A stretch of 43,576 nucleotides of DNA from Candidatus Gastranaerophilales bacterium. Its GTDB lineage: Bacteria; Cyanobacteriota; Vampirovibrionia; Gastranaerophilales; Gastranaerophilaceae. Made by a program: the position numbers and the translations under genes. Below the pieces are notes generated by a model, which did not search any database, was not told the origin of the DNA, and saw nothing but the letters and a program-made list of their open reading frames with translations. Positions 16,780 to 25,327 of this stretch are shown here, piece by piece. Positions within the stretch are counted from its first letter, which is position 1. Each line of letters opens with the position of its first letter. The stretch is taken from contig CALVAA010000016.1 in NCBI GenBank assembly GCA_944325315.1, forward strand, positions 1-43,576, in the 5' to 3' direction.

Positions 16780-17032
16780 AGATACTGAAATTCGCTGCGC
16801 ATCCGGAATTTCTGTTTGTCAAAAGATTCCAATTCCGGGAACTCCGGTATGACAGCCAAAGTTAATTTTGCCCGTATCCACTTTTCTATCTGTCACCCTG
16901 AACTCCCTTCAGGGTCTTAGTGGGTATAGATTAAATGATTTAAGTTTATGCTTTTTATAATGTTTAGTTTTTGTAACTAATCTTGCTAAAATTCTAAAAC
17001 GCATGTAGCAGATAGAATTTTGCCCCTGCAAA
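16780..17032. repeat. Intergenic region with REP-like palindromes
   Basis: No gene is seen. At 16891-16919 a TGTCACCCTGAA...TTCAGGGTCTTA element forms an 8-bp stem (16895-16902 with 16908-16915) with a 5-nt loop. On the opposite strand, 16855-16831 reads CTGTCATACCGGAGTT followed by CCCGGAATT, a second small palindrome. Both resemble dispersed intergenic palindromes that begin TGTCAxxC, found in many bacterial genomes. A 9-bp inverted repeat (AAAATTCTA at 16988-16996 with TAGAATTTT at 17013-17021) just beyond the rmlA stop may end the minus-strand operon. Confidence 0.5.
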
Positions 17033-17905
17033 CTATAACTTAAAATTAAGCGCATAAGAATAGTATTCATTATTTAAATATTTGCAGCATTCCTTTGCTA
17101 TATCCGTTTTGGAAATAAAACCCATTCTGCAAGCAACTTCTTCAAGGCAGGCAACTTTTATTCCTTGGTTTTCTTCAAGAGTTTGAATATATTGTCCGGC
17201 ATTAAGAAGTGCTTTATGTTCTCCGGTATCTAACCAGGAAAAGCCTCTTCCCAATAATTCAACATTTAGTTTATTATTTTCCAAATATATCTTGTTTAAA
17301 TCTGTAATTTCAAGCTCCCCTCTTTTGGAAGGTTTAAGGCTTTTAGCATATTTAATAACACTGTTGTCGTAAAAATAGAGACCGGTTATTGCAAAATTAG
17401 ATTTTGGCATTTTAGGTTTTTCTTCTATTGAAATTGCTTTTTGATTTTCGTTAAATTCAACCACGCCAAATCTTTGAGGGTCTTTAACCGGATAAGCAAA
17501 CACGGTTGCTTCTTGTTTTTCAATTGCGTTTAAAGAGGCTTTTTTTAGCATTGCAGAAAAACCCGGTCCGTAGAATATGTTATCACCTAAAACCAGGGCC
17601 GTGCAATCATCTCCTATAAAATCTTCTCCAAGAATAAAAGCTTGCGCAAGACCGTCGGGACTTGGCTGGGTTTTATATGAAAAATTAACTCCAAATTGTT
17701 TTCCGCTTCTAAGTAGTTTTTTAAAGTTATCTATATCATAAGGAGTTGAGATAATTAAGATATCTTTGATTCCAGCCAACATTAAGACTGAAATCGGGTA
17801 GTATATCATAGGTTTATCATATACGGGCAATAACTGCTTGGATACAGCAATTGTATTAGGATATAGTCTTGTGCCTGCACCCCCTGCTAAAACAATTCCT
17901 TTCAT
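17033..17905 (-). CDS. rmlA: Glucose-1-phosphate thymidylyltransferase
   Basis: This is the first enzyme of dTDP-L-rhamnose synthesis, joining glucose-1-phosphate and dTTP to dTDP-glucose. The N-terminus has the nucleotidyltransferase loop GGAGTRLYP, then [26 protein letters not shown] with the metal-binding Asp, and the allosteric-site region at the C-terminus (about 250-290). Length of 290 residues is standard. It is the last gene of the operon; its ATG overlaps the rmlD stop (ATGA). Confidence 0.97.
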   Translation of the reverse strand: MKGIVLAGGAGTRLYPNTIAVSKQLLPVYDKPMIYYPISVLMLAGIKDILIISTPYDIDNFKKLLRSGKQFGVNFSYKTQPSPDGLAQAFILGEDFIGDDCTALVLGDNIFYGPGFSAMLKKASLNAIEKQEATVFAYPVKDPQRFGVVEFNENQKAISIEEKPKMPKSNFAITGLYFYDNSVIKYAKSLKPSKRGELEITDLNKIYLENNKLNVELLGRGFSWLDTGEHKALLNAGQYIQTLEENQGIKVACLEEVACRMGFISKTDIAKECCKYLNNEYYSYALNFKL

Positions 17906-18723
17906 TTTCTGCTCCTTAGTTTTAAATAATCATCAAGTGCTATCTGCCAATCTCTTGCAATGCCGTTATTATCCATGACGCTATATTTAGGGCGCTTTGC
18001 GGGGCGTGGAAATTCATCTGTCGTGCATGGTTTTAAATTAACTTTTAAATTTGTTTTTTCAAATATTGCTTTAGAAAAACCGTACCAGGTTGTATTATTT
18101 GAGCCGCAAATATGATAAATGCCGTACGGTTTTTCTAAAAGTTTAATAATCCCTTGAACAAGTTCCATTGTCCAAGTCGGACACCCTTTTTGGTCGTCTA
18201 CAACTTTTAGCTCTTCTTTATTTGCTAATGAAATCATAGTTTCAACAAAATTTTTGCCATGGATACCGTATAGCCAGCTTGTTCTTGCTATATAGTGTTT
18301 TTTAACATACTTTTGTACGGCGATTTCTCCTTGGAGTTTTGTTTTACCGTAAACATTTATGGGATTTGTTTTGTCATCAGGTTTATAAGGAGAATTTTTT
18401 GTTCCGTCGAAAACATAGTCTGTTGAAACGTATACCATTGTTGCAGCTGTTGAGGAAGCGGCTTTTGCAACATTCTCAGTCCCTGTAGCATTTATGAGGT
18501 GTGCTTTTTCGGCTTCTTCTTCGGCTTTATCCACATTTGTATATGCAGCACAATGAATTATTAAATCCGGATGAATTTTTTTAATTGTCTCCATTGTTAA
18601 ATTTTCATCAGTAATATCTAATGTATCATAGTCAGTCGGGATTACAAAACAGCCTATGTCTTCCAATGCAGGACACAAATCCTTGCCAAGCATTCCATTT
18701 GCGCCTGTTATCAGCACTTTCAT
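17902..18723 (-). CDS. rmlD: dTDP-4-dehydrorhamnose reductase
   Basis: The last step of dTDP-L-rhamnose synthesis: NAD(P)H-dependent reduction of the 4-keto sugar. It has the extended short-chain dehydrogenase features: [11 protein letters not shown] at the N-terminus, [20 protein letters not shown] with the catalytic Thr/Ser region, the YGKTKLQGE catalytic Tyr-x-x-x-Lys, and a C-terminal RPxxS-like block (RPKYSVMDN). The frame opens upstream at 18765, but the start is the ATG at 18723, which overlaps the rmlB stop as TAATG and begins with the Rossmann strand; this gives 273 residues, the usual length. Confidence 0.96.
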   Translation of the reverse strand: MKVLITGANGMLGKDLCPALEDIGCFVIPTDYDTLDITDENLTMETIKKIHPDLIIHCAAYTNVDKAEEEAEKAHLINATGTENVAKAASSTAATMVYVSTDYVFDGTKNSPYKPDDKTNPINVYGKTKLQGEIAVQKYVKKHYIARTSWLYGIHGKNFVETMISLANKEELKVVDDQKGCPTWTMELVQGIIKLLEKPYGIYHICGSNNTTWYGFSKAIFEKTNLKVNLKPCTTDEFPRPAKRPKYSVMDNNGIARDWQIALDDYLKLRSRK

Positions 18724-19703
18724 TATACAAAACTCGCTTTCTTGTTTTCTATGGAATTTATCCAATTTTGATTATTTAAGTACCATTCTATTGTTAATTT
18801 GATACCTTCTTCGAATGTAATAGAAGGCATCCAGCCAAGTTCTTTTGTTATTTTTTCGTTAGATATCGCATAACGCCTGTCATGACCCAATCTGTCTTTA
18901 ACATATTCGATTGATGTTTTATCTTTTCCCATTGCGTTGAGTATCAGCTCTGTTATTTCTAAGTTTGTTTTTTCATTGTGCCCGCCGATATTGTAAACCT
19001 CTCCTACTTTTCCTTTGTGAAGCACAATATCTATTGCTTCAGCGTGGTCATAAACATAAAGCCAATCCCGAACATTTAAACCATCTCCGTAAACGGGAAC
19101 TTTTTGGTTTTTCAAAAGTCTTGATATAAAAAACGGAATAAGCTTTTCCGGGTATTGATAAGGACCGTAGTTGTTTGAGCACCTCGTGTTTAAAGTAGGC
19201 ATTTTATAAGTTTCAAAATAGGCTCTAACGAGCATATCAGCACCTGCTTTACTTGCAGAATAAGGGCTGTTTGGGCTGATTGGCGTGGTTTCCGTAAAGT
19301 ATCCTGTTTTTCCTAATGATCCGTAAACTTCATCCGTTGAAACCTGTAAAAATCTTTCGACTTTAAGCTCTTTTGATGCTTCCAGAAGATTAAGCGTACC
19401 TTTAATGTTTGTTTCTACAAAAATTTCCGGATTTTTTATTGAATTATCCACATGAGATTCTGCTGCAAAGTTAACAACACAATCAACCTGACTGATTAAA
19501 TCACGAACAAGTTTCTTGTCTAAAATATCCCCCTTAACAAAAGTATAGTTCGGATTGTTTTTGACATCGTCTAAGTTTTCAATATTTCCCGCATAGGTAA
19601 GCTTATCCAGATTGATTATTTTATAATCAGGATGTTTTTTTAATATATGCCTTATATAGCAAGAACCTATAAAACCTGCTCCTCCGGTTACCATTATATT
19701 CAT
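18723..19703 (-). CDS. rmlB: dTDP-glucose 4,6-dehydratase
   Basis: The second step of dTDP-rhamnose synthesis, an NAD-containing short-chain dehydrogenase. Visible blocks are VTGGAGFIGSCYIRH, FAAESHVDNSI, QVSTDEVYGSLG with the catalytic Thr-Asp-Glu, YSASKAGAD with the Tyr-x-x-x-Lys pair, TRCSNNYGPYQ and GDGLNVRDWLYV. Length of 326 residues is typical. Its ATG overlaps the rmlC stop (TAATG), with AAGGAG inside the end of rmlC, so translation is coupled. Confidence 0.97.
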   Translation of the reverse strand: MNIMVTGGAGFIGSCYIRHILKKHPDYKIINLDKLTYAGNIENLDDVKNNPNYTFVKGDILDKKLVRDLISQVDCVVNFAAESHVDNSIKNPEIFVETNIKGTLNLLEASKELKVERFLQVSTDEVYGSLGKTGYFTETTPISPNSPYSASKAGADMLVRAYFETYKMPTLNTRCSNNYGPYQYPEKLIPFFISRLLKNQKVPVYGDGLNVRDWLYVYDHAEAIDIVLHKGKVGEVYNIGGHNEKTNLEITELILNAMGKDKTSIEYVKDRLGHDRRYAISNEKITKELGWMPSITFEEGIKLTIEWYLNNQNWINSIENKKASFV

Positions 19704-20260
19704 TAGATTAACTCCTTTAGGTTGATTTGGTTAAATTTTGGCTGATTTTTGTCTTTATCTGACAAAATAGGGTCAAAGTCAATTTCCCAATTGATATTTA
19801 TATCTTTATCTGACCATAAAATTCCTCTATCTGCCATAGGATTGTATTCTCCTGATGCTTTGTACAAAAGTTCCGCTTCGCTGCTTAAAACAACAAAGCC
19901 ATGGGCAAATCCGTCCGGAATAAAGAGCATATGTTTGTTTTCTTCTGATAATTCAACTTTAATATATTTGCCGAAAGTTTTTGAGTTTGGTCTTATGTCA
20001 ACTGCAACATCATAAATTTTTCCTTTGGAACATCTTACCAATTTAGCCTGTCCGTGTGGTTTTGCCTGGTAGTGCAGACCTCTTAATACATGCTCGGCTG
20101 ATTTCGAATGATTATCCTGATTAAATTCAGTAAAAATACCGTTGTTAAAAAAATCGCTTTTTTTGTAGCTTTCCATAAAAAAACCACGATTGTCACCAAA
20201 TACTTTTGGTTTTATAAGAATTACATCTTCAATTTCTTGTCTTTCAAATTCGAATGGCAT
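19703..20260 (-). CDS. rmlC: dTDP-4-dehydrorhamnose 3,5-epimerase
   Basis: The third step of dTDP-L-rhamnose synthesis, a cupin-fold epimerase. It has VFGDNRGFFMESY, FNQDNHSKSAEHVLRGLHYQ with the catalytic His, KLVRCSKGKIYDVAVDIR, and FIPDGFAHGFVVLS. Length of 185 residues matches. The gene order rmlC-rmlB-rmlD-rmlA is complete and co-directional. It lies 8 nt after the GT8 gene, with TAGGAG before the ATG. Confidence 0.96.
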   Translation of the reverse strand: MPFEFERQEIEDVILIKPKVFGDNRGFFMESYKKSDFFNNGIFTEFNQDNHSKSAEHVLRGLHYQAKPHGQAKLVRCSKGKIYDVAVDIRPNSKTFGKYIKVELSEENKHMLFIPDGFAHGFVVLSSEAELLYKASGEYNPMADRGILWSDKDININWEIDFDPILSDKDKNQPKFNQINLKELI

Positions 20261-20268
20261 TTTATCTC

Positions 20269-21159
20269 CTATAGTTTACTGAAAAGTCTTTTTCTAAAAT
20301 CTCTAAATGTAAATTTTTTTAACCCGTGCGGCAGTTCGATAATCATTTTTTTATAGTAAGCGGGAATTTTTTTTCTTCTCCATGGTTTTCCTAATTCTCC
20401 TGCGTAGTGTATGATTGCCGGGTGATTTTTTGCTTCATTTAATTCTTCTTTTGTGTAAACTTCTTTTAAATATTTATAATCTTTTGATTTTTCAATATCA
20501 CTGTACTCGTACACCGATTCAAGCGTGCAGTATTTAAAAGGCAGGGAGAAAATGTTGTTGCATGTTATATTTATAACATCTAAATCGAAAAATCTTAACC
20601 TGTCTTTAAATTTTAGTGCAGTTGTTTGGAATTTTTCAAAATAATTTTCTTCTCTTATTTTTTTGCAGTTTAAAACTAAAAAACCTGACCAATAAATAAA
20701 TTCATTTTGATTTTCAGGAAAGTATTTGTGTCCTATAGCATCTTTTGTGTTTTTTTCTGCAGCAACTGCCGCAATTTCGTAGTTTTCAATGTTAACATTA
20801 TAAACTTCAGATAAATCTTGTTTGAAAAATACATCACAATCCGAATATATTGCCTTGTCAAGCATTGGCAGATAGTCTGCTATAAGAAGTCTGTAGTATA
20901 CAATTTCACTCCAGGAATGAGAACTTTTTTTATAGTTTTTGAATATTTTAGAATCTACATATTTAAAGCTTACAGTATGTCTTGTTTTATCTGTTAGTTT
21001 GCTGATTTCTTTTTGATATTTTAATTCAATATCACTGTGAAGTATATATATGTCATAAATTGTATCGCAATCCGCTGATTCAACAAGGCTTTTAATTGCA
21101 ATTGATGCAGCCGGGATAATTCTTTTATCAAATGTAAAAACGATAGGAATTTTATTCAT
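20269..21159 (-). CDS. GT8 family glycosyltransferase
   Basis: This is a family 8 retaining glycosyltransferase of the GspA/LPS galactosyltransferase type. The 296 residues contain the metal-binding DxD (YSDCDVFF, 107-109), the acceptor-region WSGFLVLNCKKI, and the C-terminal HYAGELGKPWR block with the conserved His and Gly-x-Lys-Pro-Trp. No signal peptide, so it acts at the cytoplasmic face. Its start overlaps the end of the upstream GT2-GT4 gene by 8 nt and has AAAGGA in front. Context indicates assembly of a rhamnose-containing surface glycan; donor and acceptor sugars cannot be told from sequence. Confidence 0.92.
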   Translation of the reverse strand: MNKIPIVFTFDKRIIPAASIAIKSLVESADCDTIYDIYILHSDIELKYQKEISKLTDKTRHTVSFKYVDSKIFKNYKKSSHSWSEIVYYRLLIADYLPMLDKAIYSDCDVFFKQDLSEVYNVNIENYEIAAVAAEKNTKDAIGHKYFPENQNEFIYWSGFLVLNCKKIREENYFEKFQTTALKFKDRLRFFDLDVINITCNNIFSLPFKYCTLESVYEYSDIEKSKDYKYLKEVYTKEELNEAKNHPAIIHYAGELGKPWRRKKIPAYYKKMIIELPHGLKKFTFRDFRKRLFSKL

Positions 21160-23053
21160 TTATTAGTCCTTTAAGGTTTTGAAGTGACTCCTGATAGAGC
21201 TCATTTGTGTATTCTTTTAATTTGTTTTGCATTTGCTGATATTCGTTTTCATCCATATCTATAGCTTTTTTTAAGGCACAATAATAATCATCATCTTCTT
21301 TGTACAGGATTGAGTTTTCGTTATTGAAACCATTTATTTTGGCGTATTCCTCTAAAATTATACAAGGTTTTAAAAATCCGTATACAAGCTGAAAGTTGCC
21401 GCTTGTGCCTGTAGTGTTGTATCTTTGGTGCTTTGGATTGTTTTTTGAATATGCGCTAAGCATAAAATCCGCTTTTTCAATTTCGTCATACATTTTATTA
21501 AAGGGTAATCTTCCTTTAATATCAAAGTATTTTCTCAGTTGTTTGGGGAGATGTTTTAAATTACCTTTTCCGACTATTGTAATTTTGAAATTTGTAATGT
21601 TTTTGTTGACTAATTTTTGAGCTGCTTCAATAATTATGTTTGAGTCAAGCTTGTTTGCTTTTAGTGCGCCTATTGAAATAAAATTTGTAATAGTTTTATT
21701 TTTTTGACTGATTTTGATATCACCAAAATAGTGAGGATTTACCACGGTGCTTTTTGCGTTTTTGTAGTTTAGTTTTCTAAGAGTGATAATATCTTCCTTC
21801 CAAGTTCCTTTATCGATTGAAGCAAGAGACTCATGTTCAACCATAAGGATTTTATTTCTTTCAACATTAAAAAAGAAACTGTTGTATGCTTGGTCATAAT
21901 GTATGCAATCACAAATTTTACCGACTGTTGTAACCATTACGCCTTTAATATTTTTATCAAAAGGAGTATCTTTGAAAAACCGTTTTGTTTCTTTTTGGCT
22001 TAAGGAGTTAATACTTAAATTTTTATCTTTAAAACGGCAAAAAAGACCTTCTTTTATTCTGTCGGGGTTAACAAATACGCTTACATGGTAACCTAAATCA
22101 AGTAAATATTTGCAATAACCGGGAACTACCTCGGAATGAGATTTTGAACAAGGCTCCCAAACAAAAAAGGTGTTTTCTTTTATAACCGGAAGTTTGTTTG
22201 TTTTTTTGAAGATTGGAACTAATCCGAATAAATAACTTGTTTGATTGTTTTCATATTCTTTTGTTTTAATGAGCGGAATATTAAAAAAATATTTTATTGA
22301 TTTTACAATTGTTTTATCCTTTTTTGAAAGGTCAATGCCTTTTTCTTTTGCAAATTGGATAAAGAATTTTTTAGCATTGTATGCATCTTTTTGTTTTTTC
22401 TTATCCGGAATTTTTTTAACTGTTGAATTAGGATTGATTGTATAGTAGTAGTTTGTGTTGTTTACTGTGGATAAAATGTTGGATTTTTCAAGAATTTTAG
22501 GAAGAAATATAATATCTTCAAAAAATACGTTTTCTTCAAATCTTAAATTGTTAAATAATTCTTTTTTATATAGTTTAGCACACACATAACAACATTTTGG
22601 TAAATTACAAATTTTAAATTTTTCCTTCAGGTCGGATGCTGTTTGAATGGTGTCATAGAACAACCTTTTTTTAGTTAAATTTTTTCCGACTCTTAAAATT
22701 GATGCCGCTACAATATCGCTTTGCGTTTGGCTTTGGCATGATAACATTTTTTCAACAAAATCAACGTCAATTCTATCATCGCTGTCTACAAAAAGAATGT
22801 AATCGCCTTTAGCTATATCCAGCCCTTTGTTTCTTGCGCTTGATTGTCCTTGGTTGTTTTGGTTTATTATAATAATCCTGTCGTCTTTTTGTTTGAAATT
22901 TTCAAGAATAGCCCCCGATTTATCGCTTGAACCGTCATTTATGCATATAATTTCCAAATCTTTATGGGTTTGATTTATTATGCTGTCTAGACAGTTATTG
23001 AGATAAACTTCCGTATTGTACACAGGAATTATTACGCTTACTTTTGTCCCCAA
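21152..23053 (-). CDS. Two-domain glycosyltransferase, GT2 fused to a GT4-like domain
   Basis: The N-terminal part (about 1-220) is a GT2 transferase: VSVIIPVYNTEVYLNNCLDS, INDGSSDKSG and FVDSDDRID with the DxD-equivalent. After a linker containing SYLFGLVPIFKK, the C-terminal part (about 290-633) looks like a GT-B fold of the GT4 type: it has FISIGALKANKLDSN, KITIVGKGN, IKGRLPFNKMYDEIEKADFMLS and a late Glu-rich element. One 633-residue polypeptide could therefore add two sugars in succession. The start is a TTG at 23053, eight nt after AGAGG. It is the first transferase of the operon, 73 nt downstream of the radical SAM gene. Confidence 0.85.
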   Translation of the reverse strand: MGTKVSVIIPVYNTEVYLNNCLDSIINQTHKDLEIICINDGSSDKSGAILENFKQKDDRIIIINQNNQGQSSARNKGLDIAKGDYILFVDSDDRIDVDFVEKMLSCQSQTQSDIVAASILRVGKNLTKKRLFYDTIQTASDLKEKFKICNLPKCCYVCAKLYKKELFNNLRFEENVFFEDIIFLPKILEKSNILSTVNNTNYYYTINPNSTVKKIPDKKKQKDAYNAKKFFIQFAKEKGIDLSKKDKTIVKSIKYFFNIPLIKTKEYENNQTSYLFGLVPIFKKTNKLPVIKENTFFVWEPCSKSHSEVVPGYCKYLLDLGYHVSVFVNPDRIKEGLFCRFKDKNLSINSLSQKETKRFFKDTPFDKNIKGVMVTTVGKICDCIHYDQAYNSFFFNVERNKILMVEHESLASIDKGTWKEDIITLRKLNYKNAKSTVVNPHYFGDIKISQKNKTITNFISIGALKANKLDSNIIIEAAQKLVNKNITNFKITIVGKGNLKHLPKQLRKYFDIKGRLPFNKMYDEIEKADFMLSAYSKNNPKHQRYNTTGTSGNFQLVYGFLKPCIILEEYAKINGFNNENSILYKEDDDYYCALKKAIDMDENEYQQMQNKLKEYTNELYQESLQNLKGLINE

Positions 23054-23126
23054 AACCGTACCTCTTTTGTTTATTTAATAATATCATAAAAAATTTTTTA
23101 TTTATGTTTGTATATAAATGTAAATT

Positions 23127-24035
23127 TTATTTGTAAATAAGCCTGTATAAAGGAGCAAATATGCTGTAATAATAACCGTTTTGTGTAGTAGGATGGTTGC
23201 AATTGCAGTTTTTGGCAAAGCAGGGCATCGCCTTTTTAAACAGTTTAATCTTGTTAACTTCTTTTACATTTCCAAAATATTCAAAGTTATTTTTTGATTG
23301 CTTTGACCAGCATCTTAAGACATCTCCTTTTGTGTTTATATGTAAAATTTTATATCCCGCAAAACACATTACTTTTGAAGTGTCTGTCTGTTTGTTTGTT
23401 ATAATATCTCTGTTGTATTGGTGCTCTTTAGGTCTTATATAATCTTCAATTTGTTTTGAATAATATGAATAACGCCCGTTGCTTTTTAAGCAACGCAAGA
23501 AAATAAATTCAATTTCTTCTTTTTTTAATTTTGATTCAATATATTTTAGTGTTTCAAAGGTGTCTTCTTCAACAACCGAACATATTCTGAAAATAGTATT
23601 CGGATTTATTAATTTTTTAACTTCAATAATGTTTTGAATGTTTTTGTCGAGATTTTTTACCTGTGCTATATGCAATGCTCCGTGTATTAGATGCAACTTG
23701 TTGTTTGTGGCTTCGATAAATTGTTTATATAACAAAGGAGATGCTGACATATTGGTTATTAGCATAATTTTGTTTCCAAGGCCGGCTATTGCTTTTGCGG
23801 TTTCAATGAGCCTTGGATGACAAAAAGGTTCTCCCCCTATTAAATTTACCTCATAATCTTGGCCTAATTCTTTTATAAATTTTATAAGACCTTCTATAAC
23901 TTCATCTGTTGCATTGTTTAATTGATTCGGATATTTTTTGTTTAAGTGGCCTTGTGAGCAATAATCGCAACAGTAGTTACATTTTTCCGTAATATTAAAT
24001 TCGATAAATGGTTTTACTTTTTTATTTTTAAACAT
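23127..24035 (-). CDS. Radical SAM protein with C-terminal cysteine-rich (SPASM-like) region
   Basis: The canonical CX3CX2C is at C19, C23 and C26 (EKCNYCCDYC), followed by the GGEP motif (IGGEPFCHP) of S-adenosylmethionine binding. The C-terminal third has further cysteines (VMCFAGYKILHINTKGDVLRCW and CFAKNCNCNHP), the pattern of SPASM-type auxiliary clusters: Cys, a G-D-V-x-x-C strand, then a closing Cys cluster. The 302-residue protein heads the polysaccharide gene cluster. Radical SAM/SPASM proteins of this compact kind in sugar loci are often of unknown substrate; modification of a peptide or a sugar is possible. No Shine-Dalgarno sequence precedes the ATG. Confidence 0.85.
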   Translation of the reverse strand: MFKNKKVKPFIEFNITEKCNYCCDYCSQGHLNKKYPNQLNNATDEVIEGLIKFIKELGQDYEVNLIGGEPFCHPRLIETAKAIAGLGNKIMLITNMSASPLLYKQFIEATNNKLHLIHGALHIAQVKNLDKNIQNIIEVKKLINPNTIFRICSVVEEDTFETLKYIESKLKKEEIEFIFLRCLKSNGRYSYYSKQIEDYIRPKEHQYNRDIITNKQTDTSKVMCFAGYKILHINTKGDVLRCWSKQSKNNFEYFGNVKEVNKIKLFKKAMPCFAKNCNCNHPTTQNGYYYSIFAPLYRLIYK

Positions 24036-24302
24036 TGTTTATGTGAAAAATTAAATTCTATATGTTCTTAACGTTTTGAATGATGCTTGTTTTAATTTTA
24101 TCATAAAATTTATATATGCGTGATTAAATCTTATAATGAGCTTTTGCAACCAACTGCCGGAACTGTTCAGGTTAGCATTACCGGAGATAAAAAGAGAAAT
24201 TATCCAAACATGCGTCCGAACCCTGTCATATAATGGCGAAACCCTTAAAATAGAATTATTTCCAGTATTCTATAAGATGAAATACTGGAAAAATGTTTAA
24301 AA
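24036..24302. other. Intergenic region between the radical SAM gene and tRNA-His
   Basis: No gene is seen. A stretch at about 24145-24240 contains fragments such as CTGCCGGAACTG and CCCTGTCATATAATGG that resemble the TGTCAT/CCGG repeats at 16.8 kb. An inverted repeat CCAGTATT/AATACTGG at about 24268-24295 lies just downstream of the tRNA 3' end on the minus strand and may help end its transcript, although no long U run follows. Confidence 0.35.
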
Positions 24303-24379
24303 TGGGGCGGGTAGTGGGACTCGAACCCACGCATATCGGAACCACAATCCGAGGTCTTAACCACTTGACGATACCCGCC
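24303..24379 (-). tRNA. tRNA-His (GTG)
   Basis: A full cloverleaf with anticodon GTG in the loop TTGTGGT flanked by the stem TCGGA/TCCGA. The acceptor stem is GCGGGTA/TACCCGC, with an additional encoded G at position -1 facing C73, the identity element of histidine tRNA. The T arm is GTGGG-TTCGAGT-CCCAC. CCA is encoded. It is the last host gene before the phage cassette, but the cassette lies on its 5' side, not on the 3' side usually used for integration. Confidence 0.97.
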
Positions 24380-24639
24380 ATATATTCAATTTAAACATAA
24401 AATTTTTAATTTGCAAAAGGCATTGACAAGCGTATAGTTTTTGCGTTTCAATTCTACATTAAATATTAAAATAAATCAATAAAATCATTAAAATTTTGTA
24501 CGACAATACAAAAATTCAGCTTAAAATGAGTGTTTTTTAAAAAATAGTGTTATTCTATAAATGTATTTTCGGACAATTCAAATTTGTATCATCTTTACTG
24601 ATTGAGAAACGAGGCTGACGAAAACAAGGAGGTATAACT
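24380..24639. other. Leader region between tRNA-His and the phage cassette
   Basis: No gene is seen. On the + strand a TTGACA at 24424-24429 is present without a good -10, and TTCTATAAAT near 24552 could be a weak -10 for the virion operon. A strong ribosome-binding site (AAGGAGG at 24626-24632) precedes the first phage gene. No repressor operator cluster or attachment-site repeat could be recognised. The cassette promoter probably lies here, but I cannot place it. Confidence 0.35.
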
Positions 24640-25029
24640 GTGCGCCATTGCAACAGTGTATTTAAAGCCAGCGATATTTGGTTTTTATCTGACAGTGAAA
24701 AATATGCTTCAAGAAGGCTATATATTGCAAACTGCCCGATATGTAATAAAAAAATTGCACTTTATTCTTATTTTGACACTTCATCTAAAGCTTATTTTGA
24801 ACAGTATTTTTATTCAGGAGGTGCTGTAAGAATTAAAGAAAAATTAAAAAAAGATATCCTGACAACAATGCTTGGTTTTAAAACAAAGTATAAAGCTCCT
24901 TACGGGTTTAAATACGGAAAAAATGTAGAGATAAAAAAAGATGGGAAAATTATTGCAATCGAACAATACGCTTGTGATTTTTGGGGCAATAAAGTTTTAG
25001 TTAAAAAAATACAAAATGAAAAAGAATGA
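24640..25029 (+). CDS. Phage-cassette protein with CxxC motif (129 aa)
   Basis: Function not recognised. The start is a GTG at 24640 seven nt after a perfect AAGGAGG. The product has one clear CPIC motif (about residue 32) and other Cys at positions 4 and about 110, compatible with a small zinc ribbon. The position, directly before the small terminase gene with an overlap of 14 nt, marks it as the first gene of the virion operon. A DNA-packaging or regulatory role is conceivable from context only. Confidence 0.6.
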   Translation: MRHCNSVFKASDIWFLSDSEKYASRRLYIANCPICNKKIALYSYFDTSSKAYFEQYFYSGGAVRIKEKLKKDILTTMLGFKTKYKAPYGFKYGKNVEIKKDGKIIAIEQYACDFWGNKVLVKKIQNEKE

Positions 25030-25327
25030 TGATTCTGAATTTTCTTTTAAAACTTCAAAAAAATCTTCCAAAAAAAATAATGATACACCATACACGATAC
25101 AAGAAGCGCTTTTAGAGTTTGATGAGTTAAAAAAAATTGCCTTGAGTTGTCTTGATAAAAACGGTAATCCTAATATTTCCGCTGCAATGAGGGCGGTTGA
25201 GAATAAAGCTAAAGTTGCAGGATTGTATTCAAGCAACAAAACAAACAGCCAGACTGTTGTCAAAATGAGTGAAATTCAAATAGACGGCAAACAACTAAAG
25301 CTTAATATAGGAGAAGAATACTTTTAA
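25016..25327 (+). CDS. Phage terminase small subunit
   Basis: The 103-residue protein resembles short TerS proteins of podoviruses. It has a Lys/Ser-rich N-terminus, the block TIQEALLEFDELKKIAL, then the helix ISAAMRAVENKAKVAGLY typical of small terminases that recognise pac sequences. It would bind phage DNA and load the large subunit. Its stop overlaps the first base of the large terminase ATG (25327), a translational coupling normal for terS-terL pairs. The start overlaps the upstream gene by 14 nt. Confidence 0.75.
   Translation: MKKNDDSEFSFKTSKKSSKKNNDTPYTIQEALLEFDELKKIALSCLDKNGNPNISAAMRAVENKAKVAGLYSSNKTNSQTVVKMSEIQIDGKQLKLNIGEEYF

Noticed and set aside
3024-24303. Tyrosine recombinase at 2.4 kb as the integrase of the phage cassette
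   Set aside because: More than 21 kb of host metabolic genes separates the two, and no att-like repeats were seen; a functional link cannot be supported.
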